Shown here: piece after piece, positions 31,893 through 41,362 of the stretch
Layout of the letters: each line of letters starts with the position of its first letter
Numbering within the stretch: position 1 is the stretch's first letter
NCBI GenBank assembly: GCA_002261195.1
Contig: MVBO01000043.1
Coordinates: 23,386 to 87,385, forward strand
DNA length: 64,000 nucleotides
Direction of reading: 5' to 3'
Source: Bifiguratus adelaidae
Taxonomy: Eukaryota > Mucoromycota > Endogonomycetes > Endogonales
Translations under genes and position numbers: made by a program
The notes under the pieces: model-generated
The model's input: only the letters and a program-made list of their open reading frames with translations
Databases searched by the model: none
What the model was told of the DNA's origin: nothing

Positions 31893-33929
31893 ATGTCAGC
31901 ATCCGTCATTCCCTACATGACAATTCCAAGCTCCGGCATGGACAACGACAACGGCCTTTATGGGTCGTGGCGCTCGCAGCAGCCGCTGCCACGCCAACCG
32001 ACGGCACCCAATCAACCATCATATCATCAACCGGTGCCATCAATTCCGAATCAGCTCAATGAGCATGTTCCTTCCTATACTGCGGCTCCAGGCTTTTACT
32101 CGTACGAAGCCGCACAAAACCAACCTCAGTATTGCCCGCCGCCAGGTGCGCCGCGTCTTGACGCAAGGCAGCCTACCTGGTTGCCATCTCCACGACATAT
32201 TCCTGTCCAGGCATTCGGTCGCCTACATATTGCGGACGTGCAACCAAACCTGCATCCGTCCAGTGATGGCTACCTTCAGGCAAGGCAACCAATATTCTCG
32301 GAAACTTTTCATCAACCTGCGCGGTTGGAACCAACGTTCAGTCAACCTCATCCTTCGCAAAGGTATCCATCGGGTAATGCTGTCCAGACAACAACCGCAA
32401 TTCATCCGTTGTTGCTTGATCTTGCGACGCATTATTCCAAACCAGCGGGTTCCCATGGCATGCAAGCGCAGTCCATGATGAGAACCGAATCGCTACCTAC
32501 TCCACGGCACGGACAATTGGAGTATGAACATGCCGTGCCCCTCGATGTATGGCAGCGTCGATGCACGGCTTACACACATGCTGAGCCTGACTGGTCTATG
32601 CACCATCATGGTGGACGCAATTCCTTCTCGGGAGAGTCGCAACGTTATGGCGGAAATCTCATGGCCGTCCCCGTTGATGTTTTGCCCAAACCTAAAACCC
32701 TTGGCATCCTTCCTTCGGATGACACCTATAGGGCGGCGATCGATGGCGAGCACTCCCGTAACTATGATCAGCGCAGACGCAGTCAGCTATTTAGCTTGTT
32801 TGAAGACCCTCACAATGTGCACCCCAATCGACAAGGCAGCAACCGATCGTCGTTTGATCAGGCGCAGCCGCAGCAACAACAACAGCAACAGCAACGCTCT
32901 CCTGATATGCCGGGGAGCTTCAATGGTCTAGAGAGCTATTCTCTCTTTTACAATTCGTCGTATTCAAGACCTCGGCTGTCGGAATCTGTGTCGGATTCCG
33001 TCGTCACCGAACAACCAACGGAGAACAGCCGGGGATCTGAAACGCCAATCACCTTCCTGTCGCAACCCGTACCAAACATCAACGTGCTTGTGGAATTTGC
33101 AAGCTTTGCGGTCGGGGCGATGTGGAATTCCCATGCATCTTCGCTTCACAGTGGACATGCCGAACCCTTGCAGCGGCATGGAACGTCGAACGTTACGCCT
33201 ACGTTCTACAACCCCACCCCTGCTTTCAAACAGTTTACGTTGCAGATCCTTAAAGCAACCCAACTGTCGAGTAGTGTCGTATTTCTGGCGCTACGATATA
33301 TTTACATGCTGCTCACAAAGCATCCCGGTACATGGGGTACCGAAGGATCCGAGTATCGATTGTTTTGCGCAGCGCTCATTTTGGGTAAGTGCTTACTAAT
33401 TAGGCTAACTTTCGCCGGCCAAGTCTAACAGATTACCTCTTAGCTAACAAATTTCTGGACGACAACACGTTCACAAATAGCACGTGGGCCAATCTCACCG
33501 GATTGCCCGTCAAGGACATCAACATGATGGAGATGGAATTCTTAACGGTTCTCGATTTCAACATTTGTGTCCAGGCCGAGGTTTTCGAACACTGGTCAAC
33601 GGTCCTTATGCCGTACTATGACTTCATTAGGAACGGAACAGGTTGGACAAGCTCCGCTGCAGACAAGGCAGCCCAAGCGGAGAGATTGCTGAAGACCCTT
33701 GGTATGTGGAATCCTAACCAAGCTACTTGGACCTTGCGCCCTCGCCGTTCCCGTTCCCCTTCTCCTTCCTGTACGTTGCACTCTAATCCCGCGATTGCTG
33801 TTTGACGTAGGATTACATAAAATGGTATTCGTATTACACATTGTGGCCGTTGGTCGCGAACATACTCGCATCCTTGTCTTCAGTGATGGATGCGTATGGA
33901 CCACTCCACTGGAGATCCAATCCAAGTGA
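31893..33929 (+). CDS. PHO80/PCL-like cyclin with long disordered N-terminus
   Basis: Exons 31893..33384, 33444..33701 and, tentatively, 33811..33929. The start is the ATG at 31893 (MSASVIPYMT). The first ~390 residues are Pro/Gln/Ser-rich with a Q8 run. The cyclin box follows ([85 protein letters not shown]), which resembles PCL/PHO80 cyclins that bind Pho85-type kinases. The last exon is uncertain: canonical splice sites give a frame ending at 33929, but another frame of the same exon (from GATTACATAAAATGG, to 34119) reads more like protein. I trust the region up to 33701 only. Confidence 0.8.
32868..32895 (+). repeat. CAG/CAA glutamine-coding tract in the cyclin
   Basis: Mixed CAG and CAA codons encode eight or more glutamines after AQP within the disordered N-terminus. 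Confidence 0.85.
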
Positions 33930-34739
33930 CACTACCATTGACTTCTCTTTTGAGGCAATGCAAAGGTGTATACATGCTACATGCAAAAATGAACGTACGC
34001 CAGGGAACAATGGCTGTGATACAGGTGCCTCCATGTCAGTGCATGCATCGCTGCTTGGTCATGGCTTACTCCATATCCTTCCGCTGGAGCTTCATTGGGT
34101 GTGCCCCTCGACTACATGATTGGCCGCTGCCACTCATTTGGTATCGGTGGGGAGCCGGAGGGCACGGGTGCTGTTTTGGAGTAAGAGAAGCAACTCCGTG
34201 TGGACATTCAATCTTCTAAGTGATGTCGAGGCATCCGCGTTCCCAGGCACCCAAGTGAGACGCTCATTGTTTTCTGTTGCATTTGGTCCGGAGCAGGTGG
34301 CAATTTGCAGAGATCCGACGAAAAAGAGCTAGACTGGAAGAGAGTTTCCGAAATCCACTGGCTGTTCAAGCTATACTCAAGAACAAAAGTCTTAATATGA
34401 GGAGTGAATACAAGAAGACGACCATGGAAAGCAAGTTCAATGGATCAAATAATGGACAATTTCCATTGTTTGAAACGCAAACTGCCAGTCGCACTCTGGC
34501 GCTCATCCAACACGAAGTTGCCTTCCCATATGATGACTAGCATACATGTGAACCTGGAAGGACAAGTGACGAGCGCGCTGAACGCGCGCATCTTCAACAC
34601 CATCCCACGTGCGGTCTGACATCATCTCCATTGTTCTCCCGTAGACTGTTATTTCCTAATTTAGTTCATTACGTTTTCGCATGTTCATAAACGCCCAAGT
34701 ATATAAACATCACTCTACACTAGCTTTTCCTCACACATC
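33930..34739. other. Unresolved 0.8-kb stretch after the cyclin
   Basis: All three plus frames have partly protein-like segments, for example WQFAEIRRKRARLEES near 34306 and YPSAGASLGVPLDYMIG near 34075, but no frame continues and I could not build a splice model. It may contain further cyclin 3' exons, a decayed gene or 3' UTR. The promoter of the next gene, with a TATATAAA-like box at ~34699 (AGTATATAAACATC), lies at its end. Confidence 0.45.
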
Positions 34740-35175
34740 ATGTTCACTCGTCAACTATTGCGATCTGCCCCTCGCCATCCTATTCGCCGTGCTGCTACGG
34801 ATACTTTCTCTCAACAAGGAGGCAACAATACCACATTGTTGATCATCGGTGGTCTGGTTGCTGCCGCAGGCGCTTATTACTACTATAATAGCGGCAAGGG
34901 TAAGCGGTGCATTGAAATTGTGTTATGATGAACTCAATGTGCATTCCATAGTCGATGCCAAGGCTCATGAAGCCAAAGGCCGAGTAGAGGCAACTGCTCA
35001 CGATGTTGCCGGCAAAACCAGTGCCACGATCGACGAAACGAAAGGCAAGGCCAAGGAAGTCGCCCACAAGGCGACAGGCCAAGTCAAAGGAAAGACTGAG
35101 TCGACGGCTGAGCAGGCCAAGGCCAAGGCGGAGGAAGCGGCTGAAAAGGCTAAAGCTGAGGCGGCCAAAAAATGA
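34740..35175 (+). CDS. Small mitochondrial membrane protein with LEA/CsbD-like helical tail
   Basis: Exons 34740..34899 and 34952..35175 give 127 residues. The first ~25 residues (MFTRQLLRSAPRHPIRRAA) are basic, hydroxylated and lack acids, like a mitochondrial presequence. One hydrophobic segment follows (TTLLIIGGLVAAAGAYYYY). The rest is an Ala/Lys/Glu-rich amphipathic helix with 11-residue-like periodicity (KAHEAKGRVEATAHDVAGK, TKGKAKEVAHKATGQVKG), as in LEA group 3 and CsbD-type stress proteins. Likely anchored in a mitochondrial membrane with a long soluble helix; a role in desiccation or membrane protection is inference. A TATA-like box lies ~40 bp upstream. Confidence 0.75.
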
Positions 35176-35378
35176 GGATGGGATCCTGTGTGTACATATG
35201 CAACTCGAATATTGCGATTAAGACAAGCTTCTCACTGCATCCATCTTGCTTGTCTGTGTGGGATCGACACATTGCGCTTCCAGTAGCTGGCATCAAACTT
35301 CGCCAATATAGGCCTTTCGGTGCTTAGACATGTGGGAGAATGAATGTCCAATAGCTTGGATTAGAAACACTTGAGCCA

Positions 35379-35380
35379 TC

Positions 35381-35411
<31 letters not shown>

Positions 35412-35421
35412 CTCTTTCTCT
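35379..35421 (+). repeat. CT/CTTT microsatellite
   Basis: About nine CT units followed by TTTC-type repeats, between the convergent small mitochondrial gene and the zinc-finger gene. Confidence 0.85.
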
Positions 35422-35430
35422 GCATCGACC

Positions 35431-36240
35431 TTATTTATCATGGATCCTACTCATCAGCTTATTCAGCTCAATGTCTCGAGAACAACGGGATGCATTATCA
35501 ATTTTATGGCGCGAATTGGCAACAAGTGCAAAGGTGTCATGCAAGACAAGAACTCTGTCGATGCTCCCTGAGCCTTCTGCATCCTTGAATCTCTCCCCAC
35601 ACCTACACACAAAGTCCACCGGAACGTGCGTGCACTCGTCATAATGCGTCAAGAACGCAACCTCATTGGCAAACTCGTCTCCGCACTCTCCACACACGAA
35701 TAACGATTCGCGGTGGATGGCAACGTGTTCTTTGAGGCGATCAAGGATCGAAAAGGAAAGCTGACATATTTGACACGTATAATGAACAGGCACGGTCGTA
35801 TCCTGTGGAGGCGCTCCAGTAATCACGGCATCGCACTCGGCGCACCTCACCCGAAGCGAGGTGTCTTGCTCTTGGGGATGCCAGGTTTTGCAGATCATGA
35901 GGGGTTCGTGGCCTGGGTTATCCACAAGGTGAGCGAACCACTGGTCGTCATTTTCAAAGATCTCGGCGGGACAGACGCGGCAGGTAAAGAGGCGTTCCGG
36001 AGGCTTGAAAGCCGTGTTCGCTGCCTCGTTCTGCTCGTCCTGGGTCGTTTCTGAGCCATGTCTTGAATTGCGACGGTCTTGCTCAAAGGATGGTTCGGAG
36101 CTGTAAGGTTTGTTGCACGGTTGGGCGGTGGATTGATAGGGATGTCGCGTGGATATGTGAATGGATAACAGATGCTCATCCTCGAACAAGCCTTCGCAAT
36201 AGGGACATGCTCCTGTTGTACCTGCGTCGGCTTGTGTCAT
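35431..36240 (-). CDS. C2H2-type zinc-finger protein
   Basis: Single exon of 269 residues from the ATG at 36240 (MTQADAGTTGACPYC). Cys/His pairs with finger spacing are seen four or five times: CPYCEGLF...H-x4-H, CRVCPAEIF...H, CAECDAVI with a later CQICQLSFS...H-x3-H, CGECGDEF...H, and a final CRCGERF that is incomplete. A role in DNA or RNA binding is likely but no target can be named. The upstream in-frame extension begins with GTG and follows an acceptor-like TTTATGCAG, so a 5' exon is possible. It lies 194 bp after the Sec1-B stop, on the same strand. Confidence 0.72.
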   Translation of the reverse strand: MTQADAGTTGACPYCEGLFEDEHLLSIHISTRHPYQSTAQPCNKPYSSEPSFEQDRRNSRHGSETTQDEQNEAANTAFKPPERLFTCRVCPAEIFENDDQWFAHLVDNPGHEPLMICKTWHPQEQDTSLRVRCAECDAVITGAPPQDTTVPVHYTCQICQLSFSILDRLKEHVAIHRESLFVCGECGDEFANEVAFLTHYDECTHVPVDFVCRCGERFKDAEGSGSIDRVLVLHDTFALVANSRHKIDNASRCSRDIELNKLMSRIHDK

Positions 36241-36433
36241 GGTGTCGATAAGCAGAGAATGATGGTGCTCAATCCCAATGCCAGTCCAAGGAACCACTGC
36301 ATAAAGTGAGATCAGATCAGTTTCTTCTAGCTATATGACTCGTCTATAGCGTACAATTCATGTTCCTCTCTCTGATGCTGCCTCTAAAGTCTTGTCGCTC
36401 GGGTAGACTGTCTACAGGCTGTCACCTCACGCC

Positions 36434-39125
36434 TCACCAAAACTTGAGTCCCTTCTTTTTGCGCTCAGCCTCACTCTTGGCACTCTGTCCACTTGTACTA
36501 TGCACGCTACCACTCGACGTCTGATGTTGCAATGGAGGTGGGGCGAGCGTACCGGACGGAGCAGGTGGGGGTGGGGTGTTTCTCATGGCTTTTGGAGGAT
36601 CGTCATCTCTTGGAGGTTGATAGCGTGGAATAATTGGAGGTAATTGCGGTACTGGTTTCCTGAGATCCTTCATATCCTCCATAAAATGGGTTGGCGTGAC
36701 TATGTGACTTGAACCTTGATGCGAGTGTAAGGGATGGCAAAGGGGGACTGGGCAGGCAACTTACCGATATACACGTCCCTATTTTGCGCGTTCGCAATCT
36801 CGTACACACTGCGAATCTCTGAAAATGACATGCCTCCAATGACAAAGACAATGACCTTGGCACCCATGCGGGGACCGGATGCACCTGCCTTTTGACCCCA
36901 CTTGGGCTTGGTGCTTCTTAGGGATACGGGTATCTTGGCGGCGTCTTCTCTGTCCTTTTCGGCTTGCTCATTGTCTTCCGGTCTGGTGTAGGGGTATACG
37001 GCGGGATCTACAGTGTTACTAATATGTCCCTGCGTATAAAGAGTTATTCAGTATCCCCGCTGATGCACTGTCGCCATATTCACCTCCACAACTTTGCGAA
37101 CGACCGGTACATAGCGACTCAATTCATAAGGCATGTCCTCATCGGCGCCCCTACGACTTCTCTCTCGCTTCTTCTTTTTATGCGTACCACGCGTCTTGGA
37201 CAATTGGATACCGATGAGTGGTAGATTTTCAATAGCCATAGCCAGATCATGAGGGATATCGGCATGTTTGATCAACTTGCGACGGTCGTCGTCCAGGACA
37301 CCGGTCTCGCGTGACATGATGTACAACATGAGGAGGCGCGTCTTGTCCAACGGGCTTAGATAAGGGTCGTCAAGTAGAGGCACCATGTCCAAGACATTGG
37401 TTTTCGGCACCTGTCCATCGGCAGTCTCCCCGCAAGCCATGTTCTACAGCGAGCTACAGGTCAATGCGTTCCTGCGAAACGAAAGATTGCATCAACCATA
37501 CCTGCTCCAGCGTCCCAACTTGGTTGAGTTTTGTCTTTTCGAATGCAGCCATGCAGTCTTGAGCAATGGAGATATGCGCCGAATACTGTCACGGGGATTG
37601 CAGCGTGAGCGAAAGAACAACCAAAAGGTTTGGTAATATATACCTTGGTTTTGAGGTCTTGGAATTGCGGAAGATTGGCCAGCGTGTCTTTCATATCCCG
37701 TAGACTCCTAACTGCATCTTCATGTTTGCTATGTCCGAGGCGTGAGCATCACAATTATTAATCTTTGTACGGGGCCACTCACGTTTGCTTGTTCTCGCGT
37801 AGAAATTCATTAAACTGGCTCACAAGCTTGTCTGTGCACTCGGCAATATGCATGTGTCTGATACCCATATACACCTGGTCGTCTTCGTCCAGAGTTACTT
37901 CCTTTTCGGCAATTGATCCATCAGCCTGCGAAAATTGGTATTTGTAGCGCGTTCCGTTGGCTTCAATGGGCAATAAGTCATTCATCATCGCTTGGTATGT
38001 GAACTCGTGAAGCAATGGCGCTGATGTGTCTGTAGTCCGATCAAGGATGATCAGAGCCGCGCGAGGCTGAGGTGGATTTTGTCTCGGCTATACGAAATCA
38101 GTGAGACTTTGCACACCTTTCACGAGCAAAAGCAAGCGCACTTACAGGGAAATTCGGATTCAATCGGCAATAATCTTCGAGTTCTTTTTGTACGAGCATA
38201 GCCAGTCTATATGGTAGAGATTTGTAGATGACTCCTTCAGGTGGCTCAAGAGGTCGGTGATATCGAATAAGTGGGTTTTCTCTCAGGGTCAAGCATACTG
38301 ACAAGAGTTGCTTGGCAAGTTTAGAGAGTTCTTCGTCAACCTCGCCCCGCGCCTCAGCACCGTACAACTTTAGAAAGCTCGTTGGTGATGCCAAGTTGAA
38401 CACTGCTGACTCATACGCTGCAGAGGCGGATTAAAAGATGTCAAAGGCGAAGGATAGCTAGTCATTGCCTACCTTGGAAGTCGATATACATCTCTTTAAA
38501 AGTTTTGATCCAATCCTTCCCTCCTGCGCGTTTCAGTTTGGCATTCAACTCGTCATACAAGGCATCAGGAAGCGCTAATCGATCATAAGCACAACAATTG
38601 GTAGAAGCGCACAAAGGCAACCCACCAGCTGTAAAGTGAACATGCGCGGCGGCGTACATTGGGCTAGATCGTCGTGCGAAATCATCGAAAAGACGCAAAA
38701 TGGACTCCCTACATGGTGTCAGAAAATATATTGCTTCCAGACTTGGTGTTGGCTGACGCGGCCTCTCAAGAGTCTCTACTACTGTTGTCTAGAGGCGTTA
38801 GTACCTGCCTCAAGCATAAGCGCGAGATGACTTACAGGTCACCTAAAAGAACGAAACCGGGCATTGTCAACACGGAAGAAATCGAGCACAACAAGGCAGA
38901 CAGTCACTTACATCCTCATCCAAAATGTCCGACATCTTGCATGCAGACGATAGTATCTTGATGCTCTTTGCATCTACCACAACGATTTTCCATTTTCTTG
39001 CTGGTTGAATGGACCGTATGGTATCAAGAAAGCCTGCCAGCAAAACGTTCGTTTTAACCTAGCTACTTGTCTATACTAAAAGAATGATACTCACGCTTCT
39101 TTAAAGCGCCAGAGATGGAAGCCAT
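36434..39125 (-). CDS. SEC1: Sec1/Munc18 family protein, copy B
   Basis: Twelve exons: 39125..39095, 39033..38912, 38842..38836, 38781..38635, 38574..38473, 38417..38146, 38087..37783, 37728..37644, 37585..37502, 37443..37084, 37029..36765, 36714..36434; 686 residues. Conserved SM blocks are WKIVVVDAKSIKILSSACKMSDIL, VTLVETLERPRQ, LEAIYFLTP, ENPLIRYHRPL, LHEFTYQAMMNDLLPIE, LLDDPYLSPLDKTRLLMLYI and VIVFVIGGMSFSEIRSVYEI. The tail is Pro-rich and basic (ends KKKGLKFW). It is closer to the SM consensus than copy A. Exon 3 is 7 nt (GTGACCT), at the same place as in copy A. Exons 1, 2, 3, 5 and 9 have the same lengths as their counterparts in copy A (31, 122, 7, 102, 84). Confidence 0.92.
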
Positions 39126-39448
39126 AGTTCCTCACTTGAGCCCCCTACCCTGACTGCAAGTGTTCACGTAGCGCGGTTGCACACTCTCTTAAAAGCCGTC
39201 ACAAGTGACCGACAAATGAATCGAATATTAACAAGACCATAAGCATTATCTGCCAGAAGCCTAAGCATACGCCGATGCATGAATCATTCCAAGCGATAAG
39301 CAGCCGCTTGTCACCAATAGCGTTCGCTTCAGGTGCTTGAGGAGGTCCAGCCATCAGAAACAATCGAACATCGACACGATCACGTGATTTTAACGTTAAT
39401 CAGCTTCATCTGGATATGTAGGATCACCCTAGCGTAAAAATTTCTAAA
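39126..39448. other. Intergenic region between Sec1-B and tRNA-Ser
   Basis: 323 nt holding the Sec1-B promoter and the 5' flank of the tRNA gene. No frame or repeat was recognised. Confidence 0.4.
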
Positions 39449-39541
39449 GACAGTATGCCGCAGTGGTCCACCGGGCCAGACTTGAATTATCGAGCTATCT
39501 GGTAGGCTTTGCCTTCGCAGGTTCAAATCCTGCTGCTGTCG
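39449..39541 (+). tRNA. tRNA-Ser (anticodon UGA) with a ~10-nt intron
   Basis: Folded by hand. The acceptor stem pairs GACAGTA with TGCTGTC (one T-G wobble), discriminator G at 39541. The D arm contains AGTGGTCCA. The anticodon stem is CCAGA/TCTGG; the loop reads C-T-TGA-A, then an intron of about TTATCGAGCT (39487-39496), then A. A long class II variable arm (AGGC-TTT-GCCT) follows, typical of Ser/Leu tRNAs. The T arm is GCAGG-TTCAAAT-CCTGC. Together this gives serine with anticodon UGA, the intron at the usual position 37/38. The exact intron edges may shift by one base. Confidence 0.93.
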
Positions 39542-39545
39542 TAAA

Positions 39546-39556
39546 TTTTGTTTTTT
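39546..39556 (+). terminator. RNA polymerase III terminator
   Basis: T4 at 39546-39549 and T6 at 39551-39556, four and nine bases after the tRNA end. Confidence 0.85.
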
Positions 39557-39625
39557 ATTCATTTCTTATTTTTTTTTCTTTTTCTGGATCAGTCTGACGG
39601 CGCGCGATACTCTTTTTCATCCCTC

Positions 39626-41181
39626 ATGTCCACTGAACAAGAGCCGGTAAAGGTAAGTGTATGCGTTACTGCTAGATTTGGAGGGTGAGAAGGGTGACTG
39701 GCAACCTTGTATCCGGTTAAAAAGTCATTGCAATATTGGCGATGCGCTATCGTGAAGGAGAGTAATGAAGCATACTCTTGGTGGAGACACTACTGGGGTA
39801 TTCGGGGACAGCTGACCAAGTTATGCTTAATTAGACCAACGGAGAGACTGCTGCTATGGATAACGTAGCCGAAAAGAAGGCTGCTATCCTGAAGCAAGTC
39901 GAGTTTTACTTCTCTGACTCCAATCTTCCCGTGGATACCTTTTTGAACACTCTGGTGCGTCAAAACCCTGAAGGATGTAGGTCAATGAGTGAATGGATCG
40001 CAAAGTAGCTTTGTCTGAAAGATTTATTGATGCGCTAGGGGTCCCAATTGCAATAATCAGCAACTTCAAGCGGATGAAAGAATTCAATGACCCTCAACTC
40101 GTTGTGGAGGCACTCAAGGAGTCTAGCGAATTGCTTGAAGTCAGCGAGGACAACTCCAAGGTTCGACGGAAGACCGCCGTTGCGCAAAGTGTAGACTACA
40201 ATGCACGCTCTATCTATGCGGTAGGCTTTTCATTTCTGTTCAATCAATTTCAAATGCTTATGAAGATCTCTCATTTTGCAGAAAGGGTTTGAGACAGAGC
40301 CAAATTTGCAACGCAAGCTGGAAGAATACTTTAGCACTTTGGGACAAGTCAAATCTGTTCGTCTTCGACGCGATGACGACAAGAATTTCAAGGTACGATC
40401 AAGGAGCATAATTGGCCATGTCCATGCGTTGACTTTTGCCCAGGGATCCGTCTTTGTTGAGTATTCGTCTGTAGAAGAGGCAAACGAGATCGCCAAGAAG
40501 AAGTTGGAATACAATGGCAAAGAGCTCCTGGTTATGACAAAGTAGGTTTCTACGGTTTTGTGAGCTTGCTCGCCGTCTTTGGCTGACATAATCTCACAGG
40601 AATGATTACATTGAATCAAAGCGGGAAAAATATGGCAGCGAATTTGGAAAGTACAAGCCCAAGGCTTCAAAATTTGATCAAACCCAAGGCCAGAAGCTTT
40701 CAAAGGATAGCATGCTTCACTTTAAGGGTATCGGACAAGATGTAACGACTGCCACCGGACTCCGAAGCAAATTCGCCAATATGGGCATGACTGTCAAATA
40801 CGTTGTGTTTGATAAGGCCGAAGATCAAGGCGTAGCGTTTCTTCAAGATTCCACAGCAGACAAGATGGTGGAGAAGATCAAGGCAAACCCTGACGGATAT
40901 AAGATTGGTGATGCTACCGCCACTGAATATAGATTGCCAACCGGTAGGTGTAAGCTGTTATCGATGGCACGAAGTCTATTATTGATTATTGTCATGTAGA
41001 TGAAGAATCTGTCACTTACCTAGCAAAGGCGGAGGCCATCAAGAGTCGAGCTTCCGAAAAACGTCAGGGCGGCCGCGGAGGCAAAGGAAATAAGCAAAAC
41101 GGAAAGGGAAATGCTAAGCGAGCAGTCGAAGGCGGAGCCGACCGGCCTCAGAAGCAGGCGAAGACGGATGCTGAAGAATAG
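39626..41181 (+). CDS. LHP1: La protein (RNA 3'-UUU binding chaperone)
   Basis: Exons 39626..39652, 39835..39976, 40039..40220, 40282..40392, 40444..40541, 40600..40943 and 41000..41181 give 361 residues. La binds the 3' oligo(U) of new pol III transcripts and assists pre-tRNA processing. The La motif is complete (KQVEFYFSDSNLPVDTFL, then GWVPIAIISNFKRMKEF formed by splicing at GGAT|GTAGG...GCTAG|GGGTCC). RRM1 has IYAKGF and GSVFVEY, a second RRM-like domain lies around MLHFKGIG...VAFLQ, and the tail is basic and Gly-rich. The first intron is 182 nt, about three times longer than the others. Its ATG is 84 bp after the tRNA-Ser. Confidence 0.94.
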
Positions 41182-41362
41182 TCGCATTTTCCCTTTAATC
41201 GAACCAATGCATGATAGAATCCGTGTAACAATAAAAACAATGGCTACAGATGATCGTTTCTTTTTCTTCTTCCTTGTTATAGCGGATTGAAGGTGTAAAA
41301 TGTAAACGTAGAGGTGAGGAAGGAAACTTTACAAATTAAGCGAAATTGCAACTATATAACGT

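Noticed and set aside
39380-39562. 60-residue minus-strand frame over the tRNA
   Set aside because: It is an accidental frame across the tRNA-Ser gene.
39977-40008. A 32-nt intron in La giving SLSERFIDALG before VPIA
   Set aside because: Using the later acceptor GCGCTAG (40032-40038) makes a normal 62-nt intron and restores the conserved La-motif sequence GWVPIA.
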